Shown: in pieces, positions 46,727-54,453 of the stretch
Layout of the letters: each line of letters starts with the position of its first letter
How positions within the stretch are numbered: the stretch's first letter is position 1
Origin: Muribaculaceae bacterium
Lineage (GTDB): Bacteria; Bacteroidota; Bacteroidia; Bacteroidales; Muribaculaceae
Direction: 5' to 3'
DNA length: 64,000 nt
Assembly (NCBI GenBank): GCA_017557665.1
Contig: JAFYYI010000002.1
Location: 1-64,000, forward strand
The notes under the pieces: generated by a model
Seen by the model: only the letters and a program-made list of their open reading frames with translations
Told to the model about the DNA's origin: nothing
Databases searched by the model: none
Made by a program: the position numbers and the translations under genes

Positions 46727-46760
46727 TGTAAATAGAACTATCTTAGCTGTCTGATAAAAA

Positions 46761-47534
46761 TCAGGGCTTTCGGACGATTCCGCGCTTGCTGGAGCGAACG
46801 AAGTCGATGATGACGTCTCGTTCAGGGCTGGCCGGCAATTTCTCAACCTCGGCCAGCGACTGGGTAATATTCAAGCCCGAGTCATAGATGGTGCGGTAAA
46901 CATCGGCGATAGCGTCAATCTGTTCGCTGGTGTAACCACGACGATGCAGGCCCACCTTGTTCACACCCTCATAGGCAATGGGGTAGCGTGCGGCCATGCA
47001 ATAGGGCGGGATGTCCTTGTTAACGAGGGCGCCACCCTGGATCATGACATGGCAACCGATGTGGGTGAACTGATGCACCAGAGCACCGCCACCGATAATG
47101 GCCCAATCTCCGGCCACAACCTCACCGGCCAGTTGAGCAGCGTTAGACATGATGACGTGATCTCCCACGACACAGTCATGTGCCACATGGCAATAGGCCA
47201 TGATGAGGCAGTTATTGCCCACAACGGTCTTGCCTTTTGAAGCCGTGCCGCGATGGATGGTGACAAACTCGCGGATAACGGTGTTGTCGCCGATGATGGC
47301 CAAGGTGTCCTCGCCCTGGAATTTCAGGTCTTGGGGAATGTCACCCACAACAGCGTTGGCATGGATGTGGCAATTTTTACCGATGCGCGCACCACTGCGG
47401 ATGACCGCTCCACTATCGATGATGGTGCCGCCACCAATCTCTACATTGGCGTCTATGGTCACAAAAGGACCGATTTTTACATTTTCCCCAATTTTAGCGT
47501 CAGGGTGAACGACGGCGAACTGATGGATGTCCAT
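46761..47534 (-). CDS. lpxA: Acyl-ACP:UDP-N-acetylglucosamine O-acyltransferase LpxA
   Basis: LpxA (257 aa) does the first committed step of lipid A synthesis, adding a 3-hydroxyacyl chain to UDP-GlcNAc. The left-handed beta-helix hexapeptide repeats are obvious (VHPDAKIGENVKIGPFVTI and onward). Also present are the catalytic-type His in VAHDCVVGDHV and the HQFTHIG segment. It is the last gene of the lpxD, lpxC/fabZ, lpxA series on this strand. A 124-base AT-rich gap with inverted repeats precedes it. Confidence 0.95.
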   Translation of the reverse strand: MDIHQFAVVHPDAKIGENVKIGPFVTIDANVEIGGGTIIDSGAVIRSGARIGKNCHIHANAVVGDIPQDLKFQGEDTLAIIGDNTVIREFVTIHRGTASKGKTVVGNNCLIMAYCHVAHDCVVGDHVIMSNAAQLAGEVVAGDWAIIGGGALVHQFTHIGCHVMIQGGALVNKDIPPYCMAARYPIAYEGVNKVGLHRRGYTSEQIDAIADVYRTIYDSGLNITQSLAEVEKLPASPERDVIIDFVRSSKRGIVRKP

Positions 47535-47547
47535 ATTCTCTATTAGG

Positions 47548-47650
47548 TTTTTAGTTTTAAGTTGTAAGTTTTAAGTATTATTTCTTATGCCTCATCGTTT
47601 TTACAGGCGATAGTAATTGTACTTAAAACTAAAAACTCACAACTTACAAC
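47548..47650. repeat. Interleaved inverted repeats between lpxC/fabZ and lpxA
   Basis: Repeat A, TTTTTAGTTTTAAGT (47548-47562), is complementary to 47621-47635. Repeat B, GTTGTAAGTT (47561-47570), is complementary to 47641-47650. The order is A, B, A', B', so the two pairings are pseudoknotted or mutually exclusive in RNA. Confidence 0.55.
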
Positions 47651-47658
47651 TCTATTAA

Positions 47659-49053
47659 TTACTCGGGATTCTTCACGATTTGCGCCATAAACTCGGCCTC
47701 GGTGACGATTTTCTCGCCCACAAAGGCATAGCCCTTCATGATTGCTGTACCGCGACGAATGGGCGTCATCAGCGACAGGTGGAAAATGAGCGTGTCGCCT
47801 GGCACAACCTTGCTGCGGAATTTCACGTTGTCAATCTTGAGGAAATAGGTGGAATACTTCTCAGGATCCTCCACGCTGCTCAATACCAGAATGCCGCCCA
47901 CCTGGGCCATAGCCTCGACTTGAAGCACGCCGGGCATGATGGGTTCGTGGGGGAAGTGTCCCTGGAAGAACGGCTCATTGGCTGTCACGTTCTTGATGCC
48001 CACAATGTGTTTCTTGCCCTTCTCGATGATTTTGTCAACGAGCAGCATGGGATAGCGGTGGGGGAGCATGGCACGTATCTTGTTGATGTCATAGAGTGGC
48101 TCCTTGTTCGGGTCATAGATAGGTGCCTGAACGTTCTGGTAGCGCAACTCCTGACGAATCTTCTTGGACAACTGCGTGTTGATGGTGTGTCCAGGACGGG
48201 TGGCAACGATACGGCCCTTCAAGGGACGACCGATGAGTGCCAAATCGCCCAGCACGTCCAACAGTTTGTGGCGTGCAGGCTCATTCTTGAATGCCAAAGG
48301 CTTGTTATTGAGGTAGCCCAATTCATTGGCATTCTTGTGAGGCACCTTCATCACGTCGGCCATGTGGTCCAGGTCTTCCTGTTTCATGGGCGAGTCATAG
48401 ATAACAATGGCATTGTCCAGGTCTCCGCCTTTGATGAGGCCTAACTGAATGAGAGGCTGTACTTCACGCACAAACACAAAGGTGCGGCTGGCGGCAATCT
48501 GTTCTTTGAACTGCCTGATGTCGGTCAATGAGGCGAACTGGTTGCCCAACACCGGAGAATCATACTCAACCATGCAGTCGATAGAGAAATCGTCATCAGG
48601 CAGTACGATGAGCGATGAGCCCGTTTCCTTGTCAACGACTTTGATGCGCTGCTTCACAACGTAGTATTCCTTTTCGGCCTCCTGCTCGACGATGCCTGCC
48701 TTCTCGATTTCTTCACACCAGATGATGGCGCTGCCATCAAGAATGGGGACTTCGCCGCAGTTCACCTCGATAAGGCAGTTGTCAATGCCGGCAGCATACA
48801 AGGCAGCCATGGCGTGCTCGATGGTGCTTACTCGGGCTTCCTTGTTGCTCTTGCTGGCGATTACCGTGCCACGGGTGGTCTCAACGACATGCTCAGCGAG
48901 TGCCTGGATAGTGGGTTGACCATCCAAATCCATTCGCTTGAACACATAGCCGGTATTCACTTCGGCGGGCTTGAACGTCGCTGTTGACATCTGACCCGTA
49001 TGTAGACCCTTACCACTAACGGTGAAGGCGTTCTTCAATGTCTTTTGTTTCAT
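47659..49053 (-). CDS. lpxC/fabZ: Bifunctional LpxC deacetylase / FabZ dehydratase
   Basis: A 464-aa fusion known from Bacteroidota. The N-terminal part (about 1-300) is LpxC, the zinc deacetylase of lipid A synthesis, with zinc-site motifs TIEHAMAALYAAGIDN and HKLLDVLGDLALIG. The C-terminal part (about 320-464) is FabZ, the 3-hydroxyacyl-ACP dehydratase, with GHFPHEPIMPGVLQVEAMAQ. The fusion puts a lipid A and a fatty-acid step that compete for hydroxyacyl-ACP in one chain. It follows lpxD after 42 bases. Confidence 0.95.
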   Translation of the reverse strand: MKQKTLKNAFTVSGKGLHTGQMSTATFKPAEVNTGYVFKRMDLDGQPTIQALAEHVVETTRGTVIASKSNKEARVSTIEHAMAALYAAGIDNCLIEVNCGEVPILDGSAIIWCEEIEKAGIVEQEAEKEYYVVKQRIKVVDKETGSSLIVLPDDDFSIDCMVEYDSPVLGNQFASLTDIRQFKEQIAASRTFVFVREVQPLIQLGLIKGGDLDNAIVIYDSPMKQEDLDHMADVMKVPHKNANELGYLNNKPLAFKNEPARHKLLDVLGDLALIGRPLKGRIVATRPGHTINTQLSKKIRQELRYQNVQAPIYDPNKEPLYDINKIRAMLPHRYPMLLVDKIIEKGKKHIVGIKNVTANEPFFQGHFPHEPIMPGVLQVEAMAQVGGILVLSSVEDPEKYSTYFLKIDNVKFRSKVVPGDTLIFHLSLMTPIRRGTAIMKGYAFVGEKIVTEAEFMAQIVKNPE

Positions 49054-49095
49054 TTTTCTAAGCTGTTAACTATCAGCTGTTAGCCATTAGTTAAT

Positions 49096-50118
49096 TTAGT
49101 TGTTGATTTTCTTTTTCAGGTCCTTGATGTCGCTATACATCTCGCCTAAACGCTTCAGGTAAACGACCTGACGGGCAAACTCCATAGCCGGCTGCACCGG
49201 GGCACCCAACCACTTGCCATTACTGCCGATGCTGTTGTCAACACCAGTCTGGGCGCCGATGCCGTTCTTGTCACCCACGGTGATATGTCCGGCAAAACCC
49301 ACCTGGCCACCGACCATGTTATATTTGCCGATCTTGGTAGAACCGGCTACACCCACCTGAGCTGCCATAACGGTGCTTTCACCCACTTCAACGTTGTGGG
49401 CAATCTGAACGAGGTTATCAAGCTTTGCGCCCTTCTTGACCACAGTGGCACCCATGGTAGCGCGGTCGATGGTCGTATTGGCTCCAATCTCGACGTCGTC
49501 TTCCAGAATAACTATACCCACTTGCGAGATTTTCTCGTAGGTGCCATCTGCCTTGGGTGCGAAGCCAAAGCCGTCGCCTCCGATAATGGCGCCACCCTGC
49601 ACGATGCAGCGGTTGCCGATGCGGCAGCCATGGTAAATCTTCACGCCAGGATAAAGGATGACATCATCGCCCAGGGTCACACCATCGCCCACATACACTT
49701 GCGGGTAAATCTTGACATGCTTGCCGATGGTGACGCCGTCGCCTATGTAGGCGAAGGCACCCACATACACGTCATCGGGCAAGGTAGTGCCTTGACCCAC
49801 GTGAACGGGCTGTTCAACACCACGCTTCTCAGGTTGCTGGCTATTGATGAAATTCAGCAAATCGGCCAGCGTCTTATAAGGGTCATCGACACGAATGAGC
49901 GTCGCATTGACCTCTTGCTCGGCAACAAAATCCTTGCTCACAAGCACAGCCGAAGCATTGGTGGTATAGATGAAATGGGTATATTTCGGATTGGCGAGGA
50001 ACGTCACGCAACCAGGTGTCGCCTCCTCGATTTTGGCAAAGTTATTGATGATGGTCGAGGCGTCGCCGTCAACCGTACCATTAACCATTGCTGCAAGTTG
50101 TTGTGCAGTAATTTCCAT
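49096..50118 (-). CDS. lpxD: UDP-3-O-(3-hydroxyacyl)glucosamine N-acyltransferase LpxD
   Basis: LpxD (340 aa) adds the second acyl chain in lipid A synthesis. An N-terminal uridine-binding domain (1-100) is followed by a left-handed beta-helix of hexapeptide repeats. The catalytic His region reads [13 protein letters not shown] and the segment [14 protein letters not shown] follows. The C-terminus is a short helix. It heads the lpxD-lpxC/fabZ-lpxA unit and has its own promoter. Confidence 0.95.
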   Translation of the reverse strand: MEITAQQLAAMVNGTVDGDASTIINNFAKIEEATPGCVTFLANPKYTHFIYTTNASAVLVSKDFVAEQEVNATLIRVDDPYKTLADLLNFINSQQPEKRGVEQPVHVGQGTTLPDDVYVGAFAYIGDGVTIGKHVKIYPQVYVGDGVTLGDDVILYPGVKIYHGCRIGNRCIVQGGAIIGGDGFGFAPKADGTYEKISQVGIVILEDDVEIGANTTIDRATMGATVVKKGAKLDNLVQIAHNVEVGESTVMAAQVGVAGSTKIGKYNMVGGQVGFAGHITVGDKNGIGAQTGVDNSIGSNGKWLGAPVQPAMEFARQVVYLKRLGEMYSDIKDLKKKINN

Positions 50119-50160
50119 GATGGTAATTATGAATGACTAGTCGTTTTTTGAATTCGGGCA

Positions 50161-50191
50161 CAAAGGTACTAAAAAAACACGACACCACAAC
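50161..50191 (-). promoter_or_regulatory. Promoter of the lpxD operon
   Basis: Minus-strand TACCTTTG (50161-50168) and GTTG (50188-50191) are spaced 19 bp apart, 42 bases before lpxD. An upstream terminator isolates this unit from the thioredoxin gene. Confidence 0.5.
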
Positions 50192-50210
50192 GTTATCTCA
50201 CACAGTATCT

Positions 50211-50251
50211 AAAAAAGATGCCAAAAAAGACAATTAATCGTCCTTTTGGCA
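50211..50251 (-). terminator. Intrinsic terminator of the thioredoxin-lipoprotein gene
   Basis: On the minus strand TGCCAAAA / TTTTGGCA (ends 50219-50251) closes a stem with inner GAC / GTC pairs, and a T run follows (50211-50218). Confidence 0.65.
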
Positions 50252-50281
50252 CCATAATTCACTACTTTCCCGGTTAAAGCC

Positions 50282-50746
50282 TTATTGGCCACTGCGTTTC
50301 ACCAAGGCAGAGATCTTAGCCTCGATGTCCTCCGGGCTTTGCACTCCCAGCATGGTCTGGTATTCACCCTTTGGGGTGACAAACATCAGTGTGGGGACAC
50401 CCTGAATGTTAAATTCTTGGGCCAATTCAGGTTCCTTGTCAACATCAATGCGCCTGAAGATGACATCGCCTTTGTGTTTTTTCTCAATCTCGTCGAGGAT
50501 GGGAGACAGTTCCTTGCAAGGACCGCACCAGGTGGCAAAGAAGTCGATAACCATCGGTTTCGAGGTCATGATGGTGGTCTGCTTAATCCATTCGGTCTGT
50601 CCCTCGTCATCAGCGGTAACTTCCGGCATTTCGCTCTTGGTGTTCTCATTACCGGTGGCCTCGTTGTTGTCTTGTTTTGTTGTTTTGGTCTCGCAAGCGG
50701 CCAGCATCAGCACGGCCATCAAGCAAAAGAAAATCTTCTTCATCAT
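50282..50746 (-). CDS. Thioredoxin-fold lipoprotein
   Basis: A 154-aa protein with a lipobox LAAC (Cys18) and a thioredoxin domain (about 50-150) carrying WCGPCK (Cys74, Cys77) and the cis-Pro segment GVPTLMF. It probably reduces or forms disulfides on the periplasmic side. The mature N-terminus is an Asn/Glu/Thr-rich linker. It lies 42 bases after the TsaC-type gene and is followed by a terminator. Confidence 0.85.
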   Translation of the reverse strand: MMKKIFFCLMAVLMLAACETKTTKQDNNEATGNENTKSEMPEVTADDEGQTEWIKQTTIMTSKPMVIDFFATWCGPCKELSPILDEIEKKHKGDVIFRRIDVDKEPELAQEFNIQGVPTLMFVTPKGEYQTMLGVQSPEDIEAKISALVKRSGQ

Positions 50747-50788
50747 TGTATTAATTCTTAAATATTGTCACTTGTTTAATGCTAAAGT

Positions 50789-51394
50789 CTAATACTTTAA
50801 ATCTCCCTTGCCCTGACGTGTGATCTGCGGCTCACTACCAGTGCAGTCTACGATGGTAGAGGGCATGAGTTGGCCGCGTCCGGCATCAATGACGATGTCC
50901 ACTTGAGATTCAAATGCCTCGGCCATTAACCCCGGTTCACAACGGTAATCCTCATCATCTCCAGGTACTGAAGTAGTGAGGATGGGGCCTCCCAACGTGC
51001 GCACGATTGACAGAGCAATCTCGTTATCGGGAATGCGGATACCCACCGTGCGACGGCCCTTGAAGGCTTTTGGCAACTTCGACAAGGCGGTGAAAATGAA
51101 GGTGAATGGTCCCGGAAGGTTGGATTTCATCATCCGGAACTGGACATTGTCAAACTTGGCGTACTGTGCCACCTGGGAAATGTCGTCACAGATGATGGAC
51201 AAGTTGGTCTTGGCCGACTTCATTTCCTTGATGGCGCAGATGCGCTCGATGGCCTGGTTGTTCATCGCGTCACAGCCCAAGGCATACACCGTGTCGGTCG
51301 GATAGATGATGAGGCCTCCGTCCTTGAGGGTCTCCACCACCTGATCAATATAACGCTGGTTGACGTTCTTTTCGATAATCTGTAAAATTTCCAT
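50789..51394 (-). CDS. Threonylcarbamoyl-AMP synthase, Sua5/YrdC/YwlC family
   Basis: A 201-aa YrdC-domain enzyme that makes threonylcarbamoyl-AMP for the t6A modification of tRNAs. The KxR-type motif region PTDTVYALGCDAMN, the ICDDIS stretch and GRRTVGIRIPDN are present. I chose the ATG at 51394; the open frame continues 48 codons upstream but overlaps the B3/B4 gene. The start is 4 bases after that gene's stop, indicating one operon. Confidence 0.9.
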   Translation of the reverse strand: MEILQIIEKNVNQRYIDQVVETLKDGGLIIYPTDTVYALGCDAMNNQAIERICAIKEMKSAKTNLSIICDDISQVAQYAKFDNVQFRMMKSNLPGPFTFIFTALSKLPKAFKGRRTVGIRIPDNEIALSIVRTLGGPILTTSVPGDDEDYRCEPGLMAEAFESQVDIVIDAGRGQLMPSTIVDCTGSEPQITRQGKGDLKY

Positions 51395-51398
51395 ATGA

Positions 51399-52079
51399 TT
51401 ATTTGTTGTTATTTGGGTCATAAATACTGGTTTCCACACTGGTGGCGTGAGCATATTTCTCAAGCAAGGACGCCATCCACTCAACGGCTTCTTCCAGCGG
51501 CATCTCGGGAGCAAAAGCGTTGATGTTAATCTGTGCATTCACCGTCTGTTCTGTGAACTTGGTGCGCTCCTCATCGCTGGTCGGTGTGGCAATGGGTCCT
51601 GCCGCATCACGATAGACCGGCATGCCTTCGATATTGAGCAGACCGCGCCCGATACCATTATAGACGTCGTCGGTGGTGCCAACGCTCATCGTTAGCGTAT
51701 CGCCCTCGATGCGGTCTCCATCCAGGCCACTGATGGCATAGCCGCTCTTAATGGACACAAGATTGACCACATCAATCAATGTCGTCAAGCGATAAATGCC
51801 TAAACCGCGGATGATGCGACGACACAAGGCCTCACTCGACACGCGGTAGCGGCTGGGATCTTTGCCTAAAGCCTTATAAAGCCGACGAGTGCCGGCAATG
51901 GCAGGTCGCTGGTTGATTTCCAGCAACTCGTAGGTCTGTTGGATTTCATTGGCGGCGGCTTCAATCTCGGCCCACAACTCATCGCACGTCGGTTCATTGA
52001 CCACCGTCGCGTTAATCAGTCCGATTCTCGTTTCAGGACAAGCCTCAAGAATCCTCGGGTCAATCTGTACTTGAATCAT
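51399..52079 (-). CDS. B3/B4 tRNA-binding-domain protein
   Basis: A 226-aa stand-alone protein with the B3/B4 domain otherwise found in phenylalanyl-tRNA synthetase beta chains. The pattern AGTRRLYKALGKDPSRYRVS with VDVVNLVSIKSGYAISGLD matches this family. Stand-alone copies are candidate tRNA-editing or deacylating proteins. Its tight coupling to a tRNA-modification enzyme (4-base gap) fits a translation role, but the activity here is unproven. Confidence 0.8.
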   Translation of the reverse strand: MIQVQIDPRILEACPETRIGLINATVVNEPTCDELWAEIEAAANEIQQTYELLEINQRPAIAGTRRLYKALGKDPSRYRVSSEALCRRIIRGLGIYRLTTLIDVVNLVSIKSGYAISGLDGDRIEGDTLTMSVGTTDDVYNGIGRGLLNIEGMPVYRDAAGPIATPTSDEERTKFTEQTVNAQININAFAPEMPLEEAVEWMASLLEKYAHATSVETSIYDPNNNK

Positions 52080-52108
52080 TGCTATCGTTCCATCAATAAT
52101 TTGTCGGG

Positions 52109-52116
52109 CAAAGGTA
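52109..52116 (-). promoter_or_regulatory. Promoter -7 element of the B3/B4-tsaC-trx unit
   Basis: Minus-strand TACCTTTG lies about 30 bases before the start at 52079, between the GH92 stop and this gene. No clear -33 element. Confidence 0.4.
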
Positions 52117-52144
52117 CTGCTTTTTTATCTAACAGCGATGGATT

Positions 52145-54448
52145 TTATAGATTTGTTTCCCATGACACGTTCAATGGCTTGTCGGCTGCGGTTGAGAAAG
52201 AGTAGGGGAGGTCGTCCTTACCTGTGCCACGTTTTTTGTTGGGCTTTTCTCCCATAATGAATCTGATATCGCTCCCATGCATCAATTGGTCGTGAGTAAT
52301 GAAGTTGTGAGAGTATGGCTTGCCACCAACCGTCATTGACTGGATGTAACACCCCTCACCTTCACGGGTGATGGTTACCTTTCTGCCGTTTTCGAGATGA
52401 AGGGTTACCTTGTCCAAATAGGGCGAGCCAATCACATACTGGTTGCTGCCCGGACACACAGGATAGAATCCCATGGCCGTGAAAACATACCAGGCCGAAG
52501 TCTGTCCGTTGTCCTCGTCACCGCAATAGCCATCGGGCGCGGCACTGTAGAGGCGGTCCATCACCTGATGCAGCCAGTATTGTGCCTTCCATGGCTGTCC
52601 ACCGTAGTTGTACAGGTAAATCATGTGCTGGATAGGTTGGTTGCCATGGGCATAGTTGCCCATGTTCATGATTTGCATCTCGCGTATCTCATGAATGGTA
52701 TAGCCATAGTAGCTGTCGTCAAACACCGGGGGCACGGCGAATACAGAATCCAACATCGCGCAGAACGTCTTTTTGCCACCCATCAGGTCAATGAGTCCCT
52801 GCGGGTCGTGGAACACGCTCCACGTGTAATGCCAGCTATTGCCCTCGGTGAAGGCGTCTCCCCACTTCAACGGACTGAAAGGTGTCTGGAAAGTATCGTC
52901 CAGCAGACGTCCTCTCATCAGCTTGGTTTCCGAATCAAACACATTGTGATAGAACATCGCGCGATCGGCGAACACCTCAATATCTTCTTCAGGTTTGCCT
53001 AAAGCTTTGCCCAAGCGATAGATACACCAGTCATCATAGGCATATTCCAGCGTCCTGGCTACACTCTCGTTGATGCCCACATCATAGGGGATATAACCAT
53101 AATCATCGTAATACTCATAACCCAAGCGTCCCGTGGAGCTAACATCAGGGTGAACAGCACCGATGCCACGCATGAGCGCATCCCACAATTGTTCGATATC
53201 ATAGCCGCGCAGCCCTTTCAAATAGGCGTCGGCAACCACCGAGGCACTGTTGTTGCCTACCATGCAGTTGCGATGACCAGGACTTGCCCACTCGGGCAGG
53301 AATCCGCTCTCGAGCCAGGTGTTCACCAATCCCTCTTGCATCCAAGCACCTGTAGTCGGATACATCAGGTCGACAAACGGCATCAGGGCCCGGAAGGTGT
53401 CCCAGAACCCGGTATCGGTGAACAATCGTCCCGGCAGAACTTGGCCGTTATAAGGGCTGTAATGATATGGCTGGCCTTTTGCGTCGATTTCATAGAAGCT
53501 GCGGGGGAACAGCACCGAGCGGTAAAGGCAGGAGTAGAAAGTACGCAAGTGGTCCACATTGCTGTCCTCGACCTCGATGCGTCCCAGCACCTCATTCCAG
53601 CGCTGGCGTCCTTTTCGTTTGACAGTTTCCAAGTCATCGCCCGCAAGTTCCCGCAAGTTAAGCAAAGCCTGTTCGGGGCTGATGAACGATGAGGCCACGC
53701 GGGCATTGACTTGCTGGCCACGACTTGTCTTGAACGTCACGATGGCACCGGCATGAGCACTGTTGACATGAGTCTCTCCAGGATTGACAATACTGTCATC
53801 AACGGTGGAATAGAGCTTGAAAGGTTGGTCAAACTCAATGACAAAATAATTCTTGAAGTTGTCGGGAACCCCGCCGCTGTTGCGCGTCGTGTAGCCGATG
53901 ATACGGCGCTGACCGGGAATAATGGTCACCTCAGACCCCTTGTCAAAGGCGTCTATCACGACATTGGCCTGATCGGTTTCGGGGAAGGTGAAACGCAGGA
54001 TGGCGGCACGCTCGGTGGGCGCCACCTCGGCAGTCACGTCATAGTCGGCAAGATAGACTTTATAATAGTAGGGTGTGGCAGTCTCGGCCTTATGTGAGAA
54101 CCAGCTGGCACGTTCATTCTCATCCCACACGGGTTCGCCCACCGTGGGCATCAGCGAGAACTGACCGTAATCGTTGATCCAGGGGCTGGGTTGGTGAGTC
54201 TGTTTGAAACCTCGTATCTTGTTGGAAGCGTAAGTATACTGCCAGCCATCCCCGTTTTTGCCCGTCTGCGCCACCCAGAAGTTCATGCCCCACGGCATGG
54301 CGATGGCAGGGTAGGTATTACCCGTCGACAACTGGAAACTCGACTGTGTCCCCACCAATGTATTCACATAATCCACGGGCTCCAGTGTGGTCGCTTTTAC
54401 CGCCACAACCAGCCCCATGGTCATCAATGTCAATGCAATTTTCTTCAT
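52145..54448 (-). CDS. GH92-family alpha-mannosidase-like enzyme with GNQP motif
   Basis: A 767-aa exported GH92 protein (signal peptide MKKIALTLMTMGLVVAVKAT). The family layout is clear: an N-terminal beta-domain (VDYVNTLVGTQ), then an (alpha/alpha)6 catalytic domain, and the GDEDNGQTSAWYVFTAMGFY base region. GH92 enzymes are Ca2+-dependent exo-alpha-mannosidases. The motif that reads HGNEP in the paralogue next door reads HGNQP here (Gln604, codon 52637-52639), where the family's general acid Glu lies as far as I recall. This predicts a changed leaving group or loss of standard mannosidase activity. It follows the other GH92 after 5 bases, so both are co-expressed. Confidence 0.88.
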   Translation of the reverse strand: MKKIALTLMTMGLVVAVKATTLEPVDYVNTLVGTQSSFQLSTGNTYPAIAMPWGMNFWVAQTGKNGDGWQYTYASNKIRGFKQTHQPSPWINDYGQFSLMPTVGEPVWDENERASWFSHKAETATPYYYKVYLADYDVTAEVAPTERAAILRFTFPETDQANVVIDAFDKGSEVTIIPGQRRIIGYTTRNSGGVPDNFKNYFVIEFDQPFKLYSTVDDSIVNPGETHVNSAHAGAIVTFKTSRGQQVNARVASSFISPEQALLNLRELAGDDLETVKRKGRQRWNEVLGRIEVEDSNVDHLRTFYSCLYRSVLFPRSFYEIDAKGQPYHYSPYNGQVLPGRLFTDTGFWDTFRALMPFVDLMYPTTGAWMQEGLVNTWLESGFLPEWASPGHRNCMVGNNSASVVADAYLKGLRGYDIEQLWDALMRGIGAVHPDVSSTGRLGYEYYDDYGYIPYDVGINESVARTLEYAYDDWCIYRLGKALGKPEEDIEVFADRAMFYHNVFDSETKLMRGRLLDDTFQTPFSPLKWGDAFTEGNSWHYTWSVFHDPQGLIDLMGGKKTFCAMLDSVFAVPPVFDDSYYGYTIHEIREMQIMNMGNYAHGNQPIQHMIYLYNYGGQPWKAQYWLHQVMDRLYSAAPDGYCGDEDNGQTSAWYVFTAMGFYPVCPGSNQYVIGSPYLDKVTLHLENGRKVTITREGEGCYIQSMTVGGKPYSHNFITHDQLMHGSDIRFIMGEKPNKKRGTGKDDLPYSFSTAADKPLNVSWETNL

Positions 54449-54453
54449 GATGT

